Assembly: GCA_946902875.1 (NCBI GenBank)
Contig: OX336345.1
Span: 3,999,395-4,063,394 of the forward strand
Direction: 5' to 3'
Origin: Nematopogon swammerdamellus
Taxonomy: Eukaryota; Arthropoda; Insecta; Lepidoptera; Adelidae
Length of the DNA: 64,000 nucleotides
The position numbers were made by a program, and so were the translations under genes. Below are positions 54,813-64,000 of this stretch, in pieces. Under the pieces are notes generated by a model, which saw only the letters and a program-made list of their open reading frames with translations, ran no database searches and was not told where the DNA came from. How positions within the stretch are numbered: the first letter of the stretch is position 1; each line of letters opens with the position of its first letter.

Positions 54813-55065
54813 ATTCAGCGTGTAAGCGTGCACTGCTGGACATACGCCTCTCCAATTTTCTTCCACTCCCCCCGGCCTTCAGCGGTACGGACCCACTGCC
54901 TTTCCGCCGACGTACTTGATGTCGTCGTCTCACCAGGCGGGTGATCTTCCCGCACTCCGTTTTCCTGTCCACGGCCGCCAATGTTGGACACGCTTACTCC
55001 AACGGTCGTCGTCTCTTTGGCTGACGTGCCCAGTCCACTGCCACTTGAGCAGAGCCGGTTGGAGA
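54813..55065 (-). mobile_element. RTE-like non-LTR C-terminal fragment
   Basis: Same block as 57716-57960: attcagcgtgtaagcgtgca, ccccggccttcagcggtacg, ttttcctgtccacggccgcc, gctgacgtgcccagtccact in order, coding on the minus strand. Confidence 0.8.
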
Positions 55066-55069
55066 CCAG

Positions 55070-56180
55070 AGACCGGTTAGGCTACAATTTATATCCATTG
55101 GTTGAATTGAGCTTGGTGTTGTATAAATGAAATCAAATATAATAAATTAAATATAACAACACAAATAATAAAAATATAAATTGTATTGTGGTGTGGATTG
55201 GATACATATCTTTTCAAGTTTTCGTGCTGGCAGGAATGAAAAAAAAAACTACGCAGTAGAGAGTTGTCAGGAATAAGAATTAGTCTTAAAATGAACTGGG
55301 TCCGTCTCGTCGCCAGAACTGGGGACATATCGAAGTGAGCATGGTATTACACATCGCGTCCACGGAGTGGTCTGTTAATTAATTAATTTTAAATTTAATT
55401 TAATGTGCACCGCTGCAATTCCAGCTCGTCTGTCCCTTGACGGCTTATATTATTATTTATTATTTTTTTAGGTTTAGATTTCAATGTTTAAGCCTATTGT
55501 TTGTTAGTTTAATATAATAGTTTTATATTTTATGTTATTTTATGAAGTTTTTATTGATTAAATAAATGTATCTACAATTTTAATTAATTTAATATATCAT
55601 TTATAGTGCTCAATATAGAAGAATTGTTTTGCAGGATGCAAATATTATATATGAAATATATTGAATTTTTTTACACCGGACTTTATGTAAAATACTATCT
55701 TCATTTTATAATTGAACAATGCACGGAATTTATAATTTTTAATATAGTTTAATTTTAATTTTATACAGTTATTATAGGAAGGAATACATAAATAAAGAAC
55801 CATAACAACCTTTTTTTAATTTATGTTTTTTTTTAGGAAATACTTCAATGAATGTACGACGACACAGATTGTTACAGTTTTAACGACACGATAAACGAAT
55901 ATATATACGAAGGAATGTAAGAAATATGGTAATGTTACTGTTACTCGTATAAACGTATGGTTAAGCTTTTTACTGCACCATTTAATGTTACGAGGAAGGC
56001 ATATTGCCTAAGAATGAGAATTTATGACCTTACTGTTCTAGCGAGCATTTATATCACCATTATATATAACGCTTTCAAATTATTTTCATATAATATGTGG
56101 GTGCTTTGATACAATATTTGCACAGATGTTTATATTTAGGTAAATATTATTATAGTATTAAGATTTAATTTATCATTATA
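55070..56180. other. Very AT-rich, no gene seen
   Basis: No recognised repeats or exons. Confidence 0.45.
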
Positions 56181-56186
56181 ATTTGG

Positions 56187-56552
56187 CGCCGGGTGGCCGA
56201 GTGGTTTGGGCATCGGCTTCTCATCCGAGAGTTCCGAGGTTCGAATCCGGTCGGCGTGTACCAATGAGTTTTTTCACTCAAAGACACCTGCTGCTTCACC
56301 GTTCGGAACCGGTGTAAAACTGTAGGTCTCTTCCCTAGCCCCTTACTAGGTGGTAGGTTCAAATTGTAGCCGACTGTAGGATGGCCGCATAGCAGCCTCG
56401 GTTGTGTTCTCCTCTAGTTCATCCAGTATAGCCAGCAATCCAGGGAAGTCTCCGATATGGCACCTACCTTCTCGGAGGTGGTATTGGCTCGTCGGGGCAT
56501 GTGCTTTGGCCCCTCCGACTCAGCCACCCATAACGGATTACATAAAAAAAAA
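56187..56552 (+). mobile_element. tRNA-headed SINE (family B), full length
   Basis: The head gccgggtggccgagtggttt, with A-box-like tggccgagtgg and B-box-like ggttcgaatcc at 56229-56239, resembles a type II (Ser/Leu) tRNA. A ~290-bp body follows and ends in a short A run at 56545-56553. There is no 5S segment. A 3' fragment of the same family is at 6812-6895. The body shares short blocks (aaactgtaggtctcttccct, ttactaggtggtagg) with the other SINE family, so the two exchanged parts or share ancestry. Confidence 0.88.
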
Positions 56553-56763
56553 TCAACTGACGGACGACGGTACCCAACAAGTATCTTAGAAAGGTGGGCC
56601 GGTAAAAATGCCTTACCTTAGGCATTAAGTTTTAATTTTTATCTATAATAAAATTCACTACAATTCACAAATGTATAACTCACACTATCGTCACGCTCGA
56701 CCCAGTAATAATAGTGTACAGTTCGCGGCAGTAAATAATGCAAGTCCGGCTTTAGAAAGATAC

Positions 56764-57048
56764 CTACAATCCGGTTGTAGAGCGTCGTCTCTATCGCACC
56801 TCAAGACCGCGTGTGGTGGCATGCTTTGGTAGGCCTATGTGCAGCGGTGGAACGATAAGGGCTGATGATTGATTCATTGGTTGGGCTTTAGAAAGAGACA
56901 ATCCGGTTGTAGAGCGTCGTCTCTATTGCACTAATGTGTCGTAAATTGTAATCTGAAATGGCGACAAATAAATGTTTCATTTTATTTACGTTTCATTTCA
57001 TTTTTCACTAACTAGCAGGTCTCTGTGCGACAGAGACGACGCTCTACA
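56764..57048. repeat. Three copies of a 29-bp block and an RTE-like tail
   Basis: acaatccggttgtagagcgt-cgtctctat occurs at 56767 and 56889, and inverted, diverged, at 57018-57048. 56800-56875 (gaccgcgtgtggtggcatgc) is an RTE-like 3' end, as at 59640-59755. Confidence 0.75.
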
Positions 57049-57049
57049 A

Positions 57050-57435
57050 TCGGCTGTACTGTACTAGGTATGCTTTACTAGGAATTTATGCTGTATTCGT
57101 GGGCTCACTACGGATCATACAGCATTCTATATCACAGCCATGCTTCTATGATTTCCAATCTCGTTCGTCTCTTGCATATGAAGTGGGAGGCGGTTTATAC
57201 GAAAATAACCTTATCCTCAACAAAATATCCTTCAGAACATAGAAATAAATACGATGAAACGCTATTGCCATAACATTGCACACGTCTTACCTTGTTATCA
57301 ACAATTGAACTGCATTCACTCCATTCGTAGCAGACAGAAGTAATAATAATACTCGACGACCACCTTGAGAGGCTCTCGCTGAGTGGTTGGGTCAAGGGCC
57401 AGATCCAGAAGGCAGCCCTGCTCGACACTGCACGC
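57050..57435. other. No gene seen
   Basis: Nothing recognised. Confidence 0.35.
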
Positions 57436-57439
57436 ATCG

Positions 57440-57690
57440 TCCGGAGGTTTCTCTCTTTGGGAGCCGACCATCGGTAGACTGGGTTCGCCCCGCCCCGCCG
57501 CCGCCGCTGGTGGTGGAAACTCCATTTAAATTTAAGTGTGTGAAAATGTAAAATAAATTCAAAAAGAAATGTGGCAATAAAGAAATAATAATAATAATAC
57601 ACTTTATGCCACTTAATGCGTGGCAAGGGCGGGCTTATTGCCTTAGACAATTTCCTCCAGTCAAGTAGTGTACGCAATTGAGACATAAAT
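57440..57690 (-). repeat. Dispersed non-LTR-like 3' ends
   Basis: 57440-57545 is the inverted partner of 25317-25410. 57585-57690 begins with (AATA)n and cactttatgccacttaatgc, and shares gcttattgccttagacaatt with about 60990-61030. Confidence 0.65.
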
Positions 57691-57715
57691 GTCTATTTCA
57701 AGTTTGCGCTTGTCA

Positions 57716-57960
57716 ATGAGGCAGTCAGTCAGTCAGCGTGTAACCGTCCACTGCTGGACATGCGCCTCTCCAATGTTCCTCCAGTCCTCCCGGCCTGCAG
57801 CCGTACGGGAACCACTTCTTTCCCCCGACGTACTTGTTGTCGTCGTCCCACCTGACGGGTGCTCCTCCCATACTCCGTTTTCCTGTCCACGGCCGCCAAT
57901 GTAGGACACGGTTACTCCAAAGGGCGTCGTCTCTTCGACTGACGTGCCAACTTTCGGTTT
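57716..57960 (-). mobile_element. RTE-like non-LTR C-terminus, best copy
   Basis: Minus strand reads VRWDDDNKYVGG-like sequence followed by EDWRNIGEAHVQQWTVTR and a (CTGA)n-type tail. W..LEEAFVQQW-type endings are characteristic of RTE-clade elements. Confidence 0.8.
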
Positions 57961-58215
57961 AGTGCAATTTTCGTTCGTCTCTTCGACAGGTTGATGGCCG
58001 TTCTAGGTAGTTACTCGCAAGGTTCAGAAAGTCAGTGATGCGACGTCGCGTCACGTAGCGTGCGACACGTGTGTCTGCGCGTCATAAGGGTGTGTACTGG
58101 GGCGTAGTTAATGTTTAAAATTAGTTTTGAGGACGCATTTTCCTTCGCTTGCATTGTAACGTATGCATATTTTAGACAAAATGGTGTCGTAACTTGTGCT
58201 TTTGGTATGGGTGCA
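57961..58215. other. No gene seen
   Basis: Nothing recognised. Confidence 0.35.
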
Positions 58216-58372
58216 AACATTTTTTTTTATGGAAACTGACACGGTTGGCTACATCACCTACAACATCCGCGATGTCAGCCTGGATGTAACACTGGATGAA
58301 CTAGGTGCCATGTCAGTGCTTTCCTTCATTTCATGTCCGCTACACAAAACCGGATGGACGAACATTAATTTA
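58216..58372 (-). mobile_element. tRNA/5S-family SINE, 3' part
   Basis: T run at 58220-58228 then the SINE body with a small internal duplication-like change near gatgtcagcctggatgtaac. Truncated before the head. Confidence 0.8.
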
Positions 58373-58499
58373 AACCATTTGTATTACATACATACCTACT
58401 TAAATACATCCCACATACGCTGTATCCCGAAAGTCAGAGTAAGCAGTATAATCGGTGTTGTGCTGCAATAACTTAGGTAAATTACAGCACATCACCGGC

Positions 58500-58770
58500 C
58501 ACCACAGTCAGTCAATCAGCGTGTAAGCAACCGTCCACTGCTTTCGGCCGACGTATTTGATGTCTACGTCCCACCTGGGGGGTTGTCTTCCTACACTCCG
58601 TTTTCCTGTCCACGGCCTCCATGGTAGGACACTGTTACTCCAACTGTCATCATCTCTTCGGCTGACGTGCCCAGTCCACTGTTATTTGAGCTTAGCCTCC
58701 CGGTCTCCAATATCGACTACTTTGGTGTGTCGGCAGATTGCCTTGTTTGTTAATTTGCTTTTCCAGATGT
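58500..58770 (-). mobile_element. RTE-like non-LTR C-terminus
   Basis: Same block as 57716-57960, with cagtcagtcaatcagcgtgt as the tail, an internal deletion after gtaagcaaccgtccactgct, and a longer 5' extent (to about 58770). Confidence 0.8.
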
Positions 58771-58829
58771 CAGGCGCGCCAGTCAGCATCTGACCCTTAA
58801 ATTTGCGGCCACGCAGAACACACGACCCC

Positions 58830-59250
58830 GTATTTTCAACTGACTTCAAAAAAAGGAGGAGGTTCTCAATTATGTTTGTCCCCTCAGAACTTTCGGCTGG
58901 GTGAACCGATTTTGATGATTCTTTTTTATTTGAAACCTGGTGCTTCCCGTGCGGTCCCACTTCAATTTGGTCAAGATCGGATTGGAAAGCGAGGCGGAAT
59001 CGCGAGGCCGAAGGCCGATGATTCCGCCGAGTACATTAATAGCAAAAAATTGCTAAAAAAAACTGTGACAAAAAACTATTTAAAAAAATATAAAAACCGC
59101 CTTCAAAAATGTATGAAATAAAAAAAATCTAACCCTAAAGTTGAAGGCGGTGCTAAAGCAAGCAAAAATAACCGACCGCCTTCAACTCTAGGGTTCGATT
59201 TTTTTTATTTCATACATTTTTGAAGGCGGTTTTTATATTTTTTTAAATAG
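58830..59250. repeat. Dispersed repeat ending in a 76-bp-arm hairpin
   Basis: 58830-59030 (caactgacttcaaaaaaagg, gaaacctggtgcttcccgtg, ttcaatttggtcaagatcgg) is a repeat common in Lepidoptera. 59076-59151 and 59175-59250 are nearly perfect inverted arms (ctatttaaaaaaatataaaa... accgccttcaaaaatg) with a 23-nt loop. Confidence 0.88.
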
Positions 59251-59254
59251 GTTT

Positions 59255-59638
59255 TTTTATGTGCATTTACTGAGGCAAACATCAACTGGTATATAATCAC
59301 ATATTTGCACAGACGACAATTATTAACCCACATACATTCTCAAAAATGTGAACACGCGAAGTTCTCGCGTTAATTTGCGCAAACGCCCTCGTCTCAATCG
59401 ACAGCTTTAAGGCGTTAAGAGCCGCGTATATCCATCGCCGTTTAAGCCTTCACATTCGCTCGCCGCCGCTCCGCCGCCGCCGTCGTCGTCGGTTCTATAA
59501 TTATCCCATTATACTCTCAGAAAAATCCCACGTAATGCATGGCCGACTTCTCCGCTGCGCTGTTTGCTCGGGCATTTGGGTAAATAAACACGGATGGACA
59601 GAGAGTTCGGCCAGGTGGACAGACGACCTAAATAAAAA
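59255..59638. other. No gene seen
   Basis: A (CCG)n/(CGT)n stretch lies at about 59460-59490; nothing else recognised. Confidence 0.4.
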
Positions 59639-59639
59639 G

Positions 59640-59756
59640 TTAGCGGATGGATGAGAGGAGCGGAAGACCGCGTGTGGTGGCGCGCCTTGGGAGAGGCCTA
59701 CGTCCAGCAGTGGACCGATACGGTCTGATGATGATGATGATGATGACGATGATGGA
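59640..59756 (+). mobile_element. RTE-like 3' end with TGA repeats
   Basis: Reads DRVWWRALGEAYVQQWTDTV then stop, followed by (TGA)n at 59727-59752. This ending and tail are typical of RTE-clade elements. Confidence 0.85.
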
Positions 59757-59877
59757 CAGAGAGTACGAAACCGTAGGAGAACATAAGCTACAAATGCACA
59801 CAGCTCGCATCAGACAGATCACATAATGTGTAACACACCGAGAAACATTTTATGACCAGTTTAGTGAGATGTTAACT

Positions 59878-60032
59878 CTTTTTTGTGGAAACTGACTCGG
59901 CTGGCTACATTACCTACTACACTCCTTCCCGCCATCCCGGTTGGTCATCCCGCCACACCTTGCAGAACTAGGCTTCAATGCTTCCCTCTAGTTGTGCCGG
60001 CTACGCTGAACTGGGCAGAAAACACGAACGAT
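59878..60032 (-). mobile_element. tRNA/5S-family SINE, diverged 3' part
   Basis: T run and tggaaactgactcggctggc at 59879-59905, then gctgaactgggcagaaaaca. More diverged than other copies. Confidence 0.7.
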
Positions 60033-60189
60033 ACTAATCTGGTCGTGAAATGTTTTTTTATGCATTCATGTTGGTATAATGGTAGTTTTGTAATAGATTC
60101 CGCAAGCGAAATTTAATTAAATTGACACATAGATTTTTAATTTATTTTATTCAAGCCCTTACCTAGTTTGATGCAGGCAGTTTTCTCAA

Positions 60190-60935
60190 AACCTTAAGCG
60201 CAGCCGATTTCACCCCCGAGGAGGACCCCATACCCAGGAAGCCCAGACTGTAGGTCTTTGGGGACTTGGCTGCCCTGGAAAGTAGCTTGGAGAGGAAACG
60301 GATCAGCCCTTGGAGAGAAGGTCCAAGCTTGCGTTTTGGCTACGTTGAATGAAGTTGACCAAGTTCTCTTTACGTGGGATACTTTCTCAAGAGGATACTT
60401 TTTTCGATATCTAGGTCAATCTGAGGTCGCGTATTTGCTGCTAAAGCCTCTCTACCCTTCCAGTCTTTGGTGAACCCTTCGTGCACCGTACTTTCGTCGC
60501 GTAACAATGTATTTCGCCGAGCGAGAGCATGTCGCTGATAAATATCAGAAACAGCGTAGGTGACAGGACGGATCCTTGGGGAATACCAGCATTGATTGAG
60601 TAGTCGGCTGAACAGGCACCATCTACGATGAGAGAGATCGATTGCCCACTCAAAAAGCTGGAAATCCAAGCGCACAATTTTGTAGGGACACCGTAGGCCG
60701 GAAGCTTGTTTAGGAGTCCTGGTGCCAGACGCGATCGAATGCTTTGGATCCATCCAAAGCGACTACCAGCGAATCCCCAAAATCATCTTCAAGCTTCAAT
60801 CAAGCTTTTTCGGCCCACTAATTCGTGACGTATGCTAGAAGATCTTCAGTCGAACTTTGCTTACGGAAGCCGTACTGCTTTTCGTCGAGGAGTCTTCTCG
60901 CTAAGTCATGGCCGTTGAGTTGACAACACGCTCCA
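60190..60935 (-). mobile_element. R1/Jockey-like non-LTR copy with internal deletion
   Basis: Minus strand: LLDEKQYGFRKQSSTEDLL near 60880, ALDGSKAFDRVWH near 60735, WISSFLSGQSISLIVDGACS and AGIPQGSVLSPTLFLIFI (60441-60677), then the block matching 40090-40180. The 3' untranslated block (cctcctcgggggtgaaatcg) follows at about 60210, so most of the region after RT is deleted. The YADD motif is destroyed (HCYATKV). Same family as 39605-40885. Confidence 0.82.
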
Positions 60936-60939
60936 AGTA

Positions 60940-62790
60940 TTTTCTATCTATGTATCTGTCCACTGTATACCAAATTAATGTGTGGCCAGGTCGGACGTAT
61001 TGCCTTAGCTAATTTCTTGCAGTCAACCCTACCTACACTTTAACATTGTTTACACGCGACCTCGCGAACAAAAAAGGAGGGTAATGTTTTTTTTTTTCAG
61101 ATAGTTTTTTTTTTTTGGTTTGTCAACTCCATCTACTCCATCCTTTTAAATTCTCTAGGTACTGGCGGAATTATCGCGTTCCGAAAGCAAGGCGCTGAAG
61201 TAATAATTGCAATTAATAATGAGGGTAGAGAACGGGGGACAGAGAGAAGGGGGCCGACGTAGAGTAATTTTCCCGTCACCAGAGCAGTTTGACATTATGC
61301 GCTGGAATCGTGACGCTATGAGGGCTGCGTGCGACCATTCGTCATTTTTGCTTATGTAAAAGAAATAATAAGGGGAAAAATAGTTAGTGGAAAATAGTAT
61401 TACGCTAGAAAAAGACCGCTACGGGGCGATAGGGAATCGATGAGAGAACGAATAGGATAGATGCAATCAATAATTTCATCGTAATTTCTACATTATGTAG
61501 TCTTTTCGGTGTTTTGAATGAAAAAACAATGTGTGCAATTGTGACAATACATTTACTAGTATAAGCTGTATGCGAATGTGGTATGTATTTCTTGGCTCTT
61601 AAAAAACTCCCGATACATCAACAACCATAAGACGTAAAAATAATTTCCACTTAATTAATTAAAGGTGTTGAGGGACCGAGTTACATTTGTTTGCTTAGCG
61701 GTCCCCCGACTCCTTTAGCGGAACTAAGTAAAACATATTTTTTACTTTTTAGGGATTGTTGATGTGACGGGTTTTTTTTTAAATTGTAATTTAATTATTA
61801 TTTCAAGCTTTTTAAGAGACCTCATTTGAACTTGTAATAATTTTGTTAGGTTAGGTTATGTTACAAGTACTTAATTAGTTAGTTTACTTACTTAAAGGCG
61901 AAAGCGTAATTAATTTCTATTTTTCAACCGGCCAAACAAAAAAACCACGGAAGAGAAGCGAATAGTTTGGTCGTAATCGTTCGATTACGTCAGTATGGGG
62001 AGGAATCCAACTTGTACAGCATGCAGCATGCAATATTTCCTTCGTAGGATAAATTGAAAATATAAAATTTTAGTTCTTAAATGAGAAAGTGAGAGACAGA
62101 GATGAGACGTTATTATAGTAATTAAAGTATAATTAGATTATTAAGCATTTAATTAGTTAACTTGACACCGGTAAGAAATCAAGTCCGAGCACAACTATTT
62201 CCTAATACCGAAGACCGCTGAAGAGTTTGGAAATAATTTCGAACTTGAGCCTTGAGCGTCGTCTCTGAAAATTGAGGAGTAATATTATTAGCATCTCCAC
62301 CGCTTTCTCGGTAGAACGGCCGGTTCATATTATTATAACAAGGTTGAAGCGTCTGCTTAGATTTGAACTAAAATGGACACTGTTTGCCTTGAAATAGGGT
62401 ACGTTTTTCCTATAGACGTGTCTACTTGTAGATGAAGGCTTGCGATAACAAGCCAATGTTTGAACCCGTATTTTATTTATACGCGAACTCGCTTTTTCAA
62501 TAATGCTCTTTCCCGAGGAAACGTTGCTCTCCAACATCGCGGGCTATGCGCGTAGTTACTACGAACCGAGTATGTAATTATCTGCATAGCTCTCAATCTG
62601 AGTCTGCGAAGGCCAGAGAATTGATGAAAAGGATGCAAGTGGTCGTCGAGCAGGTGAAGTCAATATTTAATTCATATGTATTCTCTGCGAGACAGATATT
62701 TCTAGTGCAGAGCATATGTTTAAAAAAAAAAAGATGTGTTTAAAAATAAAAAAAATATAAAAATGTTTATTTTTTATAAACTAGTACGTA
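60940..62790. other. No gene seen
   Basis: 60985-61030 shares a 3'-end block with 57600-57660. The rest, over 1.7 kb, is AT-rich with no recognised exon or repeat. Confidence 0.45.
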
Positions 62791-62795
62791 AATAT

Positions 62796-63057
62796 GTTTT
62801 TTTTTATGCAAACTGGCACGGTTGGCTACATCACCTACAACATCCGTAATATCAGCCCATAACACGGGGTGAACTAGGTGCCATGTCAGTGCTTCCCTTC
62901 GGTCGTGCCGGCTACACTGAACTGGACGGAAAACACAAACTATTTGCATAGCCGTTTCGACCGACGTTTCATTCAGTGCGGTGGTACCAACCCGGGCGGG
63001 TTGAACCCTACCACCCAGTAAGGTAAGAAGGGAAGGGACCTACAGTTTGTAGTATAT
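62796..63057 (-). mobile_element. tRNA/5S-family SINE, head missing
   Basis: T run at 62796-62804, full body to aagggaagggacctacagtt at about 63046. It ends before the B-box region. Confidence 0.85.
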
Positions 63058-63184
63058 TATAGTTTATTATTTATGTTCCTTATATTATATTTTACATTAC
63101 CACACTCAAGTCCTTTGCAGCTACTAACCTAACCTAACCTACCTCATACCATACCCTACCCTACTATACTTATATTTCACACAA

Positions 63185-63312
63185 ACATCCAAAGGTTGAC
63201 GGGGAGAAATCCCTGTATGGTATAAGTCCGCCTTTTCCCCCTCATGTAAATTATATATATTTGTTTCTATAAAATGTTTTTTGGAGCAATAAAGTATTTC
63301 CATCTAAGTCAT
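63185..63312 (+). repeat. Dispersed element 3' end
   Basis: caaaggttgacggggagaaa, taagtccgccttttccccct, ggagcaataaagtatttcca; inverted partner of 31853-31965. Confidence 0.65.
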
Positions 63313-63688
63313 AATAATATAGTGCTTGCCATAAAAAAAAATCGGTTAGGGTACAAAAAATAGTTTTAATTTTTTTTTTCGTTGTAGGAAATGAGTATCA
63401 AGCCTTGGCTACTTAGAATTACCAGTTTGCGGACAAAGAACGAAAATCTTTTCGAAATTTTCTCCCTGAAAAATATTTAACCATTCAGCGTTGACGGATG
63501 CATGTGAAAACTGCAACAGTATGCGCCGGTGATATTTCTCCGTCGAATCAGTCGCCCGCGCTCCCATCCCTGGGGGCGCCACTAGTCGATTCCAACTTAC
63601 GCACAGAACCAAGAGCGATATTCGTGTTTTATACGAAACAAATAAAATCTGTTTCATCTATCTATCTATATAAACATGCAATTGGTGA
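63313..63688. other. No gene seen
   Basis: No domain in the open frames; (ATCT)n at 63655-63670. Confidence 0.4.
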
Positions 63689-63689
63689 C

Positions 63690-64000
63690 GAGGGATGTCG
63701 GCTCCCTAAGAGTGTTCTATCGCTTATTCCATGGGGAGTGCTCGGAGGAGCTGTTTAACGCGATCCCGCCGTTCCCTTTCCACCTCCGCACCACGCGCAC
63801 TGGGCAGGGATTGCATCCCTAGACGTTGGACTTACCGCGGATGCGTACCAATCCATCCTGCAGATCTTTCCTCTACAGAACCGGTAAACTCTGGGGCGCT
63901 CTCCCTGCTCATATATTTCCCCCCAAGTACAGTCTCGGGTCCTTCAAGAGGGGCGTGAATAATACCTGTGACCTGTCAGACCAGCATGGCATTCGCAACC
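63690..64000 (+). mobile_element. R1/Jockey-like non-LTR C-terminus, runs off the window
   Basis: Reads DVGSLRVFYRLFHGECSEEL, FNAIPPFPFHLRTTR, then KLWGALPAHIFPPKYSLG and FKRGVN, with a stop in the middle (HP*TLDLP) and a small insertion after VN. The longest copy of this protein end in the window; it continues beyond 64000. Confidence 0.85.

Noticed and set aside
56187..56262. A functional tRNA-Ser/Leu gene
   Set aside because: The tRNA-like sequence continues without a terminator into a repeated SINE body found elsewhere in the window.

Overview
This window looks like a gene-poor, repeat-dense stretch of a lepidopteran (moth or butterfly) nuclear genome. It is AT-rich with long unannotatable stretches, and it is full of repeat types I associate with Lepidoptera: tRNA/5S-headed SINEs, 3' ends of RTE-like and R1/Jockey-like non-LTR retrotransposons, a dispersed 'agggttccgta ... 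gcgagtccgactcgcacttggccggtttt' family, and MITEs of the mariner, PIF/Harbinger and hAT types. I see no complete host protein-coding gene. The best host-gene candidate is one 76-bp internal exon at 11615-11690, and there is one weak first-exon/promoter candidate near 35791.

Layout. 1-8 kb: a 121-bp tandem repeat, a 27-nt G run, a MITE, SINE and RTE fragments and a 176-bp near-perfect hairpin. 8.07-11.05 kb: a large palindrome built from a 12-bp minisatellite, flanked by an exact 37-bp inverted repeat, resembling a Foldback element. 12.8-17.0 kb: a complete Ty3/Gypsy-type LTR element on the minus strand with two identical 149-bp LTRs, a 5-bp target duplication, PBS and PPT, but a frameshift in integrase. 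20.3-22.9 kb: an apparently intact IS630-Tc1-mariner-superfamily transposon with ~520-bp inverted repeats and a 354-residue transposase (DUF4817-like head, DDD triad with 36 residues between the last two Ds). 26.5-31.1 kb: a nearly full-length CR1-like non-LTR element on the minus strand, with an esterase-type ORF1 and an ORF2 carrying one in-frame stop. 36.6-38.7 kb: hAT and mariner MITEs. 39.1-43.1 kb: a decayed gene on the minus strand joining a Mutator-like transposase domain to a YqaJ-type nuclease domain, split by a 5'-truncated R1/Jockey-like insertion. 43-64 kb: a mosaic of short non-LTR 3' ends, SINEs, MITEs, minisatellites and nested insertions.

The content records successive transposition. 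The Gypsy element, the long-TIR transposon and the CR1-like element look young; the Mutator/YqaJ gene and the R1/RTE tails are old. Several insertions are nested, so their relative order can be read. Protein family calls rest on motifs I recognise in the translations; no database search was possible. Boundaries of short repeat fragments are approximate.
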